From Tenrec ecaudatus (lineage: Eukaryota; Chordata; Mammalia; Afrosoricida; Tenrecidae), in NCBI RefSeq assembly GCF_050624435.1, contig NC_134546.1, positions 10,067,001 through 10,131,000 of the forward strand: a stretch of DNA of 64,000 nt, written 5' to 3'. This document shows positions 10,466 to 21,833 of this stretch, piece after piece. Every line of letters starts with the position of its first letter. Position 1 is the first letter of the stretch. The notes beneath the pieces were generated by a model that saw nothing but the letters and a program-made list of their open reading frames with translations, searched no databases and was not told the DNA's origin. The position numbers and the translations under genes were made by a program.

Positions 10466-10769
10466 CTTGAGTAGATAATATGTTTCGAGAAATTTATCCA
10501 GTTCATCTAGGTTTTCAATTTTTCTGGACTATAATTTTTTCATAGTAGTCAGCTCTGATCTTCTCTAACAGAGATTTGTTGTAATCCTGAAAGTTTCATT
10601 TTAAAATTTGATTATTTGCCTCTTAGTTATTTGTTTTTCTTCTAGTATTAGTTGAACCAGTGGTTTCTCTACTTATTGATCCCTTCAAAGAAATACTTTC
10701 TGGTTTAGTTGATTCTTCCTAGTGTTTTTTTTTTTCATTTGTGTTTTTCCTCCCGTTTCATTTACTTCT

Positions 10770-10877
10770 GCTGCTCCTATAAACAGGTATAGTCTTGGGG
10801 ACCCTCAGGGGCAGTTCTATCCTTTCCTGGAAGATCACTATGAGTCAGAATCAACGTGATGGCAGTGAATTTTTTTC
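10770..10877 (+). mobile_element. AfroSINE, 3' part
   Basis: Only the body and tail remain: TGCTCCTATAAACAGGTATAG, CCTCAGGGGCAGTTCTATCC, GAGTCAGAATCAACGTGATG and GCAGTGAATTTTTT. Confidence 0.8.
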
Positions 10878-11103
10878 TCTTCCTTTTCTATTTGTCCCAA
10901 TTGTTGGTTTATGATAATTACTGTGGATTGTTTCTACTTAATGTGGGCACTTATTGCTTCAATTTCCCTGCTGTTCACTGCTAGCTTCATAACATTACAG
11001 CCAAAGAAGACACTTTCTATGATTTCACTCTTCTAAAATCCGTTGAGGCTTGTTTTATGTACTAGCACGTGGTATGTTCTGGAAAATGGCCCATGAATAG
11101 AGA

Positions 11104-11254
11104 GAAAGTATCCCACAACCCAGCAAAATGACCATAGTGTTAGAATGATTCATTTTGAATTTTTTATGTCATCAGTATTCTTCTATTATCTGAAATGTTT
11201 TTTAAAATAAGTAAATAGGTTTCTTTTTAACTCTTGACTAATTATCTACCCTAA
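11104..11254 (+). repeat. 150-bp direct repeat, copy 1
   Basis: Starts GAAAGTATCCCACAACC and ends near TTGACTAAT. It matches 12117-12271 along its whole length with few differences. Copies are about 1.01 kb apart. Confidence 0.85.
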
Positions 11255-11644
11255 ACTCTTCTAAGTTTGTCTGAATATTATCACCTGTTACCTATGTGTA
11301 GAAAGTCATAAAATATTTCTTTAATGTTTGAAAGTTTTTTTCCCCTTTGATAACAGATTTGATAAATAATGTGCTTGTCTTTTTAAAATGGATTGTCTTT
11401 ATTTCTTTGTAAAAGAGAAAATATTTGAAAATGAAATTTTAGTTTTCAAATATTTCTTTGATTCTAAAAGAAAGCTCTGGTTAAAAGAATTTGGGGAAAA
11501 TGAATATATTTATTTTACTGCATAATTAAATGGTTTCTGTCATAATTAGTTATAAATTGAAATCGGAGATAGCTGTCTTCTGACCAAATAGAGAAATACT
11601 ATTGTATTTAATATTCCAAAAATGTTATATTTCTCCGTTGAAAG

Positions 11645-12106
11645 TGACAGGCAAGAAACTTAGGGGGAAAGATTATCCCCAAAAGGCGCACCAATCAGCA
11701 AGGAAGAGCTAGCCAAGCCCATAAAGAAAAGAGATCTTCCAAAGAGATCAGGCACATGCTAGCTATGGTAAAAGACATGTGCAGTAAAGACCAGTTATGT
11801 TATACACACACTTCGTTATGCCCACCAAAAAACTGAACGTGCTCAATAGAGAACGGTTGACACATGTTCACTAAGAACCCACCAACAAACACAACCACAC
11901 CCTCTGATGGACGTGGGAGACCAGTCTGGGAGGGAGGGTTGAAAAGATCAAGAATTTTACAAGCACGTGCCTTTTCCACATTTTTTGGTCATGGTCATTC
12001 TTGTCCGGGAATTCTTACTATTAAAAAGTTTGCTTTCATTCATAAAAACGGATTTTCATTTACTATCATGTTTCTGCCCTGTGTATTCTTTTTGTACTGA
12101 GAAGCA
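11645..12106 (+). mobile_element. Possible solo LTR
   Basis: About 460 bp lying between the two direct repeats. It has a GC-richer first half, a run ATTAAAAAGTTTGCTTTCATTC resembling a poly(A)-signal/R region, and then a T-rich U5-like part ending near GAGAAGCA. A TG...CA border is possible (TGACAGG...AAGCA) but no target duplication is clear. The short ORF inside has no recognisable domain. Confidence 0.35.
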
Positions 12107-12116
12107 AGAGTAGAAC

Positions 12117-12271
12117 GAAAGTATCCCATAACCAAGCAAAATGACCATAGTCTTAGAATTATTCATTTTGAATTTTGGTATGTCATCAGTATTCCTCTAT
12201 TATCTGAAATGTTTCTTTTTAAATAAGCAAATAGGGTTTTTTTTTAACCTTTGACTAATCATCATACCTAC
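12117..12271 (+). repeat. 150-bp direct repeat, copy 2
   Basis: Second copy of the repeat at 11104-11254: GAAAGTATCCCATAACC ... TTTGACTAATC. Confidence 0.85.
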
Positions 12272-12719
12272 TAGGAATGCTTCACATTTTAGAGCCTGCT
12301 AATCCAAATGATAATTTTCCCTTCTTGGAATTTTTCCTATTATGTAAATCAATGCATTTCTGAAGAGCTATTTTGGTCAAAATGCATAGAGCTGTCCAAG
12401 AAACCTAGTCTTTGAGGAAATGAAGAAGGCTCACAAATATCATGCTGGTCATCGAATGCAAAGGAACAAACAATATAAAGGAGCAGGAACCAGAGAAGAT
12501 AGGTGACATCGTAGAACAGACTTTTCAATTTGGAAGTGAGTGCAACACTATCAGTTTACAAATGAAATAACTGAGGTTCATTGAGGTCCAGTAATTTGAC
12601 CAAAGTCTTAGAATTAGTGACACTTTTAAGAATATACCAAAGCAGCCTGACTCTAATCTTTAGGCATTTCCCCTGATTATGACAACCGGCAAGAGAGATT
12701 TTTCTAAGGGGATCTAATT

Positions 12720-12930
12720 ATAGGGCCAATATAGGCTGGCCTGGCAAACTTTTTCCTCTAAGAAGAGGCAAATAGTAAGTATTTTAGGTCTGGTGGGTCA
12801 CAGAAAGTCTCTGTTTATATTTCCCTCCCTTTGGGGGACTTTAAATTATTAGGTTTGAGCTCCAGTCGGCCAAATGTCAACTTTGACCTCTAATTCAAGA
12901 GTTGGCCAATTCCTGTTACCATTGACTCCA
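12720..12930 (+). mobile_element. Old hAT-type MITE fragment (eutherian-wide type)
   Basis: GGCCTGGCAAACTTTTTCC, then AAATAGTAAGTATTTTAGG, then GGGTCACAGAAAGTCTCTG resemble one half of an old 'MER' hAT-Charlie element (…GGCAAACTTTTTCTGTAAAG…). The match is by eye and incomplete. Confidence 0.4.
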
Positions 12931-13404
12931 TTAGAGTTGAGTTTAGCTTTCGAGTTTGCTTACAAGCCACAGACTACTGGCCAATAATAAAGTTTCTATT
13001 GGCCATGGGAAAATAATAATGATGTATTAAGCTAATTTAATTTAATTTAAAGGATTACTTTTTATTCTGAACTCATGTTCTACTTTGGAGGAGAAAGAAG
13101 CATTATTTCTTTTCTGAAATAATGATTCTATAGACAATAATACTGTTTTGTATGGTCTTTCTTAGTTTAAAAAATGCCTTTATTAAAAAATATATGCTTT
13201 ATTGTTCCTTAAAATGTCCATGTCTACAGACTCAAAAAGAGTGTTTTGGGTACTCACTGTGCCCAATTAGGACATTTTAGGTCCTTAGAATGTATCCAAC
13301 TGACACTCGCAATTCAGCACAATATAGATCTTAATACGAGAGTTGTTGTCAAGTTGACTCTCATGAATGGTGACTCCCCATACAGCAAAACTGAACACCC
13401 TCAT

Positions 13405-15130
13405 CCTGACCCCTTGGCCCGGATAAGCCCATGTTGATGGGATCTCTCTTGCCATTGGGCTATTGTTATGGCATATTCCTGTGTCAAGGATACTTTTGCA
13501 TCTACAGCTGGCTCTGTTATGAGGAAAGGCCGGTCATATAAAACTTCACAGGGGCTTACACACGTAGGGTCCCGTGGGGTAATTCTGAGACGTAACAGGG
13601 CTACTGGCAGTGCATCTTTCCATTTCATCTGAGTCTATTGCGCCCATTTCTGATGGTTCATTATAGGTGCTGGTTGGAGATAATAGGTTATTCCTGTGTT
13701 GAGCTACTGCTTGGAGTCTGAAGAAGGAGGTTAGGAGAGAGTAGACAGCACCAAGTAGGAAAAATGTCCTGGCCTACCTGGCAACATCCACGTACCACAA
13801 GGGTCCCAGAGCAGTGGCAGCAAACTTTTGCTGCCGGGCAGTCCAGCTGGGCGGCTTCAGTCCAGTCAGCAGTTGCAGACTCACCTCTTGGGTTTTCCCC
13901 ATAGGACAGAGCGCCGCCAGTGGCCAGTTTGTTTACAACAATAGCATGGTCCTCAGGGAGGCCTATTTCTGCTAGGGCAATCCTTGCCCAGTGACCCAAA
14001 CACCAACACCATGGGACTTTTTATCCTGTGCAGGGGTCTTTGGAACGTGGGAGGCAGGAGATGGGCACTGATTAGCCATGGAGGCCAGTACCTGCGCATG
14101 CCTAGCATCTTTCCTTCTCTCCTCCTTCTGAGCCTCTTGCTCTCTGTCCCTATTCTAAAAGGTAGCATTGGCAACAGCAACCGTCTCTTCTAGAGTAGCT
14201 CCTCCAGACTCTTGCACTAACTTCTGGAGTTTCTTCCAAATGTCCGTTGTAGCCTGTGTGAGACATTTGTCTTTTAGTGTGTGAAATTTTTCTTCGTATA
14301 AATTTGTCTTTTAGTATGATTTGCCCTTCATTTACGTCTAAATCTACCGTGGTGTGCTTATCCAGGGCTTCTCTCAGCTGTTACAAGAAGCTTATGGGAC
14401 TTTCATTAGGCTCTGGGTGAATGCCTGTTACTTTAGTGTACTTAATGGCCTTTTGCTGCCCTGACTTTAGTGTACTTTTGACACACACTAGAAAATGTTC
14501 CTATGCCCACCTGTCAGTGGGATCATTATAATCCCAGGTGGGGTCAGTTGGGGCACAGCTGTTTCTCCTATTAGATACCTATCATGCATTACACGTAAAC
14601 TATCTGCAAATTTCTTGGCGTCCTTTAGTACTTGCTCTTTCTCAAAGTCTGTCATAGGCCAGGGTGAGGTGCTGAAAGGTATCCATCTACTGTTCTGGAT
14701 GGTTTGAGTAGCAGGCTAGGTTACTTTTAATCTGCTTGAGTTCAATTAGGCTGAAAGGCTCATGAACCATCAGAGAACAAAATTCCCCAGCTGTCTCTAC
14801 CAAAGGTAGAATTTTGTTGAGGCCCTCTTCCATCTCAGGTTCCATAATCATGAGTATTGTCTGTGAAGTCTGTGTGGCCATTGCGATGAATTATTGAACC
14901 CAGCAGGGAAGTAGGGTCACAGGAGAACAGTTGCTGTCACAATTGAAAAAAAATGGTTGGAGGGTGGAGGCATGTCTTGGCCTCATAAGAATTAACCTTG
15001 GGTTGATGTTGAGTTTGATTCTCCTTCCCTTTTGTGAAGTCAGAGGAAGTCAGAAATACCCCCCATGGCCCCACCCCTGACATTTTTACATTAGTATGCG
15101 CAGGTTGTTGTGTTTTAAGAGACATGGAGA
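13405..15130 (-). pseudogene. Class I (gammaretrovirus-like) ERV: gag and integrase remnant
   Basis: Minus strand. A gag reading frame opens near 14881 with MATQTSQTI. Capsid follows in pieces across 14200-14710: a 'VIGETAVPQLTPPG'-like block, then 'HRNIF', then 'NESPISFL' with 'LREALDKHT' as the major homology region, then 'EGQIILKDKF'. A nucleocapsid zinc knuckle is at about 13970-14010 ('GSLGHWARDCP' type, cysteines partly lost). Next to it, at about 13405-13690, lies integrase C-terminal core ('LPVALLRLRITPR', 'SPCEVLYDRPFL'). Protease, reverse transcriptase and RNase H are missing, so a large internal deletion joins the gag end to integrase. Many stops and frameshifts are present. No env is seen. 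It is a non-functional ancient copy. Confidence 0.8.
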
Positions 15131-15610
15131 TGTATTGCTTCTCCCACCTGAAAAAGCAAGAGTTGTGGAAAATTTGAGTTCTGAGATTTCTCTAACACAT
15201 TTGCAACTGACTGAAAACTCCTTTAAGCATTACTCTAGGCAAAAATCATTCTACCGAAACTCTGCCCAAGCCTAAAACACTGTTTCACACTTGCACATGT
15301 CCAAGAAGCGAACCTTTGTTCAACATGATCATAACAAGAACAACAAGACCCTCAAGGTTTTCTCTTTGTGCCCAACCCTTGATACCATTTCTTGGCATCC
15401 TGACATTTCTAAGGCTCCAACCGTATGAGCGCTAAGTGGCATAACACAGACACTGGGAAAGGGTGCCAGAGAACGTTGTGCCTGCCCACTAACATTTATT
15501 TTTATAACGGTGATGTTTCATTTTAATCATTACATTTCTACATAGGGCTACGTCTCAGGGACTTTGTGACATTTTTCACTTTAACATTCATCCCTGGGCA
15601 GAAACACCAG
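15131..15610 (-). mobile_element. Probable ERV leader / 5' LTR region
   Basis: Lies directly upstream (minus strand) of the ERV gag and its leader, so by position it should hold the 5' LTR and primer-binding site. I cannot place LTR borders or a primer-binding site with confidence. It contains an AATAAATG stretch at about 15487-15500 on the minus strand. Confidence 0.35.
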
Positions 15611-16405
15611 CCTTGAGAGCACACAGGTTCTGGTGCTATCTGTGAAATTCAAACACCAAGAGAAAGGACCTTCTGATTTCATACTGAAAAAAAAATTAAT
15701 ACTGGGATAAAATGCTGCATTTGATCATCAGTAGTTAATTATACTTCTTGGAAGCATTAAATATGTGGACTGCATGCTGAAAATAACATGCGATTTTGGG
15801 GGTGGAGTTGGTCTAATGAAAACCAGAAAAGCATCCTCTTTTCATATTATATATTGACTGGTGTAGAACTAGCATATATGAAAAGTGTAAAAGTCTGGCT
15901 CTCTGCCTCAGGAATTTTGTGTAGCGAGTTCCAGAATTTGCCAGCATTTACCATCTGCCATCATCCCTACATCTCTAGTCTACTGGGTTTGGAGACTTAT
16001 TTTTCTAGTTTCTGTAAGTGTTTATTAATAGTAATTTTATTAATATAAGATTACTATTGAACATTCAGATATGACATTAATCTTAACGTCTCACTCTTGT
16101 TAACAAACAGAAACCAAAAAGCAGCTCACTGAGGAGGTATCACTCAGTTATCACCGAGGCATCCCTAGCTCATGCTCTCCCTCGATTACGCTCGCCATGC
16201 ACTTGACTCACAGTGCTCAAATGCACATAGCCGCTTTTCAGAAGTGCGGTGGGAATTTCAATGACTAAAAGAGGACAACCAAATGTGTAGTTTTATTCTT
16301 CAGTTTCAGGTTTATGACGATGTGTATCTAACATTACTGACAATTAAATGCCATGCTTTTGTATTTAATTTCACCCTGCTTTTTCCATCCTTTGTTACCA
16401 TATCT
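15611..16405. other. No recognisable gene
   Basis: AT-rich, no repeat identified by eye, no exon-like features. The short plus-strand frame at 15788-16048 has no domain signature and is not supported as a gene. Confidence 0.3.
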
Positions 16406-16769
16406 GTGTTAGACTGGGTTGTCTAGAGAACCAAACCAGTGACACTCATCTATAGATAAGGAAGAATGTTAGCTCAAGCAGTAATTTTACATCAATAAGA
16501 CATCGCAGTCCAGCCCAGCTCAAGTCCGTAAGTCTACTGCTAGCCAGAGTCCTCTTCAAACTCACGTAGGTGCAGCCTATGACCCAGAAAGATGAAGTGG
16601 GATGCGCAGAGATTGCAGAGTCATGTGGATTCAGCCAGTGGAAACATGGCAGGGCACTGACGGGTCAGGTGGCCCACATGAGCCACCGTTGGAGGCAGAT
16701 ACAGAGTCCAGGGAAGCAGGAAGGTGAAAAAGCCGAGACCTTACTTATGTAACAATGAAACCAGGACCA

Positions 16770-16770
<1 letters not shown>
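16406..16770 (-). mobile_element. LTR-like end, antisense
   Basis: Begins TGTGTTAGACTGGGTTGTCTAGAGAACC, the reverse complement of the '...CTCTAGAGAACCCAGNCTAACA' terminus common to several mammalian LTRs. The region then runs as GC-richer LTR-like sequence up to a (TA)n tract. The other border is lost in the microsatellite. Confidence 0.4.

Positions 16771-16771
<1 letters not shown>

Positions 16772-16815
<44 letters not shown>
16772..16815. repeat. (TA)n microsatellite
   Basis: Uninterrupted alternating TA for about 44 bases. Confidence 0.97.
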
Positions 16816-16819
<4 letters not shown>

Positions 16820-17571
16820 CAATTCAATCGATAGCACTCATCATTTTGCAAAATAATGTTAGCAAGGAGCTAGAATTAGCCATAGCCTTGAGAATCACAA
16901 CAGGCTAGCTCTCTGACTTCAGCCCCCTCTCCCTCAGACCCATCTCCTCATGCTTTCACCTTATTATGCAAAGAGTCCATGCCAGGATGGCTCTGCCCCA
17001 GGACAGAAGCAAAAGGAGAGCTAACAATGTCATGCCAAATGTACGCAGTTTGATTCCGCCTTGTGGAATGGAAAGCATAAGGACTCACAATTTCAATCAA
17101 GAATTGGATGTGATTTTGAGAAGCCCACTGTTGTCTGTTAGAATCTACATGTTCAGTGAGTGCACCTCGTCCCCTTTAAGTCCACTGAATTCAGACCTAA
17201 GGCTAGTGATCCTTGAAGTAAACAAGAGCCTGACAGATTTAAGTTGCTGGTATTATCCCAGGTACCAAAGTCATCCATTAAACATACACAATTTACAAAC
17301 ACAGCATTTTGCTGAATGCAAATATAGTAACTGCATCCATATCACATTGGATCTCTTCTTAGCCAGTCTTTGAAGAAATGCTTGTCTTTTTTTTTAACAT
17401 GAAAAGCTTTTTAAAAAATCTACTTTCTTAGTTTGAATAGTGTTTTGGCTATTGCTATTATAAAGCAAACAACTTTACTGAGGTATAATTCACATAATTT
17501 AAAATCTGCCTTCGAAGCGCACCATCATTAAAACAGTGGTTTTAGAATATTCGCAGAGTTGTGCGACTATC
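16816..17571. other. No recognisable gene
   Basis: Unique-looking intergenic sequence. The 135-codon frame at 16966-17373 shows no domain, signal peptide or homologous motif I recognise and has no promoter-like context. Confidence 0.3.
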
Positions 17572-17764
17572 AGATCCCTGGGTGGCACACGGGGTTCCAA
17601 ACTCTCTACTGACTTATAGGTTGGCAGTTCCACAGAGGCAAAGCTTGGGGATCTGAATCTGTAAAGATCATCCTCCAGAGACCGGATGGAGCCAGTTCTC
17701 CTCTGTAACACAGAGTCTCCACGAGGTGGGCCAGGCTCAACAGGAATGGGTGTGGTTTTGAAGG
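17572..17764 (+). mobile_element. Diverged AfroSINE-type SINE
   Basis: Head ATCCCTGGGTGGCACACGGG followed by TTGGCAGTTCCACAGAGGC, then 'AGTTCTCCTCTGTAACACAG' and a GGTGTGGTTTTG tail. The head matches the AfroSINE tRNA part, but the body differs from the main family. Confidence 0.55.
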
Positions 17765-17951
17765 TGGTGTGACTTGTCACTGTTAACTAATTTCGGAATG
17801 CTTCTATCACTCCAAAAAGAACCCTCCTTAGCTGTCACTCCCCTGTCTCCTCAGCTCCTGGCAATGACTACTGTAATTTCAGTCTCGATGGGTTTACCTG
17901 TTCTGGACATGCCATTTGCAGTGCAGTGGATTACTTAATAATGACTCAGCC

Positions 17952-18116
17952 TACTAATCCACTGTCATGAAGTTGGTCCAAGTAACCCTACAGAGCTGAG
18001 TAGAACTACTCCTTAGAGGTTCGGGGACTGTGTATCTGTAGGAGAGCCCATGGCTTCATCTTTCACACATGGAGCAACTGGTGGTTTTGAATCATTTACC
18101 TTGTGGTTTGCAGCAT
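17952..18116 (-). mobile_element. AfroSINE, antisense
   Basis: Reverse orientation: CCACTGTCATGAAGTTGGTCC, AGCTGAGTAGAACTACTCC, GAGCAACTGGTGGTTTTGAA and ACCTTGTGGTTTGCAGCA. Confidence 0.75.
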
Positions 18117-18374
18117 GAAACTTAACTCACTGCATCAAGAGCTCCCTTTTAGTCATAATTCTTTCTGGACCTGTGGTTATGGTCCCATTTTTTGGGGGGG
18201 TATTTTCTGTTATGCTGATGAGGTAGATAATTTGAAAACCACAAAAGTAAAATCACATAATATAACATCTTCTGCACCTTGTTTCTTTCACATAGCACAA
18301 TGAATGTTTTCAACATTGACTCATGATGTAGCTTGTATCAGTACTTCATTTGTTTTATGGCACTATGACATTCC

Positions 18375-18664
18375 AGAGGAGCCCTGGTAGTGCAGTGGAT
18401 ACAGGTTGGGTTGTGATCCACAAAGTTCTCAGTTTGTAACCACCAGCTGCTCCAAGGGAGTAAGATGAGGCTTTCTACTCCTGTAAACAGTTCTACTCTT
18501 GAAAACTCTCAGGAGTGGTTCTACCCTGTCCTAGAAGCCGTCATTGACTCTAAAAACCGTGAGTATATATATTGTCTTTCTCCCAAGGAGCTGCAGGTGG
18601 TTTTGAACTGCTGACCATGAGGACCATAGCCCAACTTGTAAGCACTACACCCCCAGGGCTCCAT
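18375..18664 (+). mobile_element. Two AfroSINE parts in head-to-head arrangement
   Basis: 18375-18560 is a sense copy (GAGCCCTGGTAGTGCAGTGG ... AGTGGTTCTACCCTGTCC). From about 18575 to 18664 the sequence reads as an antisense copy (AGGAGCTGCAGGTGGTTTTG, AACTGCTGACCATGAGG, ...CCCCCAGGGCTCC). Together they form a long imperfect foldback. Confidence 0.75.
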
Positions 18665-19724
18665 CCACCCAAATGTGACCTGTGAATTAATGATGGTCAG
18701 TTTCCAACCAGGTGGTGCCAAAAGCCTTTGAAGATAAACACGTGTAGGGAAGGAGGAGGGAAGAAACACGCTCCCTCCCAACAACATTCATGAGCAGTCG
18801 TGTCACAGGAATTCTGGTAACTTAAATCTTCCATTTTATTTCAAAGTAATTTGAGAGCAACCTAACAATGTCTCCTAAGTTATTAAGGCAGAACTCTACT
18901 CTGTTCTTGACAATATATGACTTGTAGCACTCTCTCTCAAACATATTAGCAAAACACTAATACACTTGAAACCACTCTAAGTAGTTTTCCTCCCTCAGAG
19001 TTTCATAGCAACCTTTTCCTTCACATCTCAAATTATGAATAATTTTAACAACAAACTTCGAGTAAAGGAAGAACTATTAGAAGTGCTCTATCAGAAAGAC
19101 TTTAACATTAAGAGTAAGACACTATGGAACTAAGTTATGGAACTTATAAAAACAAAGTTATCTCAGGACAACACATGACACTGGATTGGTGAAGTTCACA
19201 GATGCCTTTCAGAATAATCAAACCAATATGGGCAGTAACACATCCACATGTGAAGGTATTTAGCATACTTGCTGAAATATTAAAAAGACATTATAAAAAA
19301 ATCTGAAGAAATTGAACTTTCATCTGAACCTTAAGACTTTTCATTCACTCTGGACTCGTCATTTCAATAAAAGACCTGAGGCCACAAAATTATGTGCTCA
19401 CATATTATGATCCTGAATATAAATACTATTCAGGGCAGCAATTTACTGCAATTAAATTGTCAGGATACTGAAAAATTGGTTTTTTAAAAAAAATAATTTA
19501 AATTGCTCAAATAATAAAATGGAGATTCAAAAAAATGGAAATTCTTGTGCCTAAGGTCCATTTAAATTTAGTTTCTCTTCATAGAAATAGTTTTTTTCCT
19601 AAATAAAATTTTTTACCTATCATAAACCTTATTTAGATTGTGGTGAGAAGCCAGACTATAACATTTGGCTAATGTATCTAATTTTAAAAGAAAATAAAAC
19701 AATGAAACAAAATAAAATGTTTTC
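18665..19724. other. No recognisable gene
   Basis: AT-rich intergenic sequence of about 1 kb without an identifiable repeat or coding feature. Confidence 0.3.
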
Positions 19725-20453
19725 CTTAGATGCTGTCAAGTCAGTGATGACTCATAGCGACCAGATATGCAACAGGACCGAACCCTACCTGACCCTCCCC
19801 AGCCTCACAATTGTTCTTGTCTTGGAGCCCATTGTTGCAGCCACTGTGTCAATCCATCTCATCGAGGGCCTTCTCTTTCTAGGCGCTCCTCCACTTTACC
19901 AAGCATGATGTCTTTTTGGTCTCTCCTGACAACACGCCCTACGTACATGAGACCAAGTGTCGCCATCCTTGCCTCTAAGGAGCATTCTGGCTGCAGTTCC
20001 AAGACACATTTGTTGGTTCTTTGGGCAGTCTATGGCACTTTCGATATTCTTTGCCAGCACCATAATTCAAGTGCTGTAACCATTGGTCTTCTTTATTCAG
20101 TGTCCTACTTTCACGGGTAGCAATGGTAGCAATTGAAAACACCATGGTTTGGATCAGGTGCACCTTAGTCCTCAAAGGGACAGCCATGCTTTTCAGCCTT
20201 TAAGGAGTTCTTGTGCAGAAGACTTACCCAGGGCAATGCTTCACTTGATCACTTGACAGCTACTTCCAGGAACACTTGACAATTTCAATCTTTTCTCCAT
20301 TTATCATGCTATTACCTATTGGTCTAGTTGCTGAAAGCTGCCATCCTTGATCTTCACCAGTAAGTGCTTCAAATTCTCCTCACTTTCAGCATGCGAGGTT
20401 ATTTCATCTGCATATTGCAGGTTATTAGTAAGCCTTCCTTCAATCCTGATGTT
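19725..20453 (-). mobile_element. RTE LINE 3' part, antisense
   Basis: Starts with the RTE terminus in reverse (GATGCTGTCAAGTCAGTGATG, ACTCATAGCGACC), then CATTGTTGCAGCCACTGTGTC, ACCAAGCATGATGTCTTTTTGG, TCTAAGGAGCATTCTGGCTG, TTCCATTTATCATGCTATTACC and GGTTATTTCATCTGCATATTG (the YADD region in reverse). An AfroSINE interrupts it at 20454. No intact frame remains. Confidence 0.85.
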
Positions 20454-20657
20454 CTGGTGGTTTAGTGGGTTACTACTTGGTATGCTAACCACAAGGTCAG
20501 CAGTTTGAAACCACCAGCCCCTACATGAGAGAAAGAAAGATGAGGCTTCCTTCTCCTGTAAAGATTTAAAATCTCAGAAACTTAGAGGGGCAGTTCTGTT
20601 CTGTCCTATCCTATACGGTTACTGTGAGGCAGAACCAACTCGATGACAGTGAACAAA
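20454..20657 (+). mobile_element. AfroSINE inserted in RTE
   Basis: CTGGTGGTTTAGTGGGTTAC, AAGGTCAGCAGTTTGAAACC, AGGGGCAGTTCTGTTCTGTCC and AACTCGATGACAGTGAACAAA. Confidence 0.85.
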
Positions 20658-20744
20658 AAACACAATATCAATATATAAATAGTACCTACAAACCTGGGGA
20701 AATGTTATACTTCATTAGCATCCTAATTAGAGGAACTATACTGT

Positions 20745-21833
20745 GTTGATCTCTTTTTCCATTCTCTTCTGATCAGGATGATCTCATCCACTGCCATGAT
20801 TTCAGACCAACTGTTCTTGTATGTAGATAAGATATAAGTAGAGGCCCAAATTCCATCTACACACACACACACACACAAATACACCTATTTTTATATATTT
20901 ACATATATATCTATGTCTTTTTAATTTCTTTTCTCCTGCCCCACTATCGCGTTCACCCATTGTTCACCTCAGTAATTCCTCTCTATTATCAAACATGACA
21001 AGAAAAGCTGCACCCTCCTTGCCATCAATTTTGTAACCCTTACTATTCCCCCGTCTCTGTCCTTATTGGCGCACCTCCCCTGCATCCTCCCCTCGCATGA
21101 CCACCAGGAACCGTTGGTCCCATTTCTATCTCCACAGGATTGCCTATCCTGCCTATCTTGTATAGATAACCACCAACAAAAACAAAGACCATGCAAATAG
21201 TCCCCAGTCTAGCAGGGATGCTGACAGAGCAGATGACTGTCTTTGTGTTAAATAGGGAGGACATGTTCTAATCCAGCATTCCAGTCCCCTTTTCTTTCAG
21301 GGTTCCATTTCCTGGGACACGCTTACCTAACAACCCATATACCCTTTGGTCTCCAGCATTCGTGTCTGAAAGGCATCCTAAAAGTCCCCACTGTTATTCC
21401 TATAGTCAGGGATGGAGTGGTCTTGGGTTCCTCCCCACATACCTACCGCCTTTAGACTTTCAGCGTGGCCCCCTTGTGAGTAGCCCCCCAACCAGTTCAG
21501 GTTGGGTGCCAAGACAGAAGTCTACCATGGGGATTCCCCAGGACTCCGTGGCTTCGCTCACATTGCTGGTCTGTTGTACTCCCTCTTGCTTTGGCCCCAT
21601 GGGGATGGGTCAGACTGGCCCCTCTGCTCAAACTGTATCTTCAGGGCCGTCCTCTACTGTGCTGTCATCTAGGGAGAGGATGTCCTGTCTCAAGCTGAGG
21701 CTGGCCCTGCAGTCATCTCTGGGAAGGAGCTGCTCTGAGCATGAAAGTCGCCCTCAAGGATGGGCACTCCAGAATGGGGTCTACTCTGGCTCTTCCTTTC
21801 CTCAGCTCCATCTTCCCGGAAGTCCTCCATAGT
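20745..21833 (-). mobile_element. Family A-related retroposon, 5' part, antisense
   Basis: On the minus strand, 21180-20940 matches 6025-6200 of the longest family A copy: AAGATAGGCAGGATAGGC against AAGATAGGCTGGATGAAT, then GGGACCAACGGTTCC against GGGACCAATGGTTCC. 21833-21190 extends further toward the element's 5' end and starts GGAGGACTTCCGGGAAGATGG, a start reminiscent of L1 5' UTRs. No L1 ORF lies between. A 156-codon frame runs antisense to the element at 21362-21832; it has no domain. Confidence 0.6.
20859..20877. repeat. (AC)n microsatellite
   Basis: Nine to ten AC units, within the family A-related element. Confidence 0.95.

Larger units (their letters stand above)
9930..11090 (-). 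mobile_element. L1 LINE, ORF2 region, antisense
   Basis: Antisense L1 ORF2. Recognisable stretches are TATAAGGGATACTAGTCTAT, 'CTTTGTCTGGGTATAAAG', 'GCCATCTGGTCCTGAGCTTTT' and 'AATTTATCCAGTTCATCTAGG', which together encode the RT-domain part of ORF2 on the minus strand. AfroSINEs interrupt it at 10253-10465 and 10770-10877. It is heavily mutated and dead. Confidence 0.75.

Noticed and set aside
15131..15610. Defined 5' LTR of the ERV
   Set aside because: Expected by position, but I could not find matching LTR ends, a primer-binding site or a second LTR, so it is listed only as probable.
16966..17373. 135-codon frame as a gene
   Set aside because: No recognisable motif, no splice or promoter context; consistent with chance.
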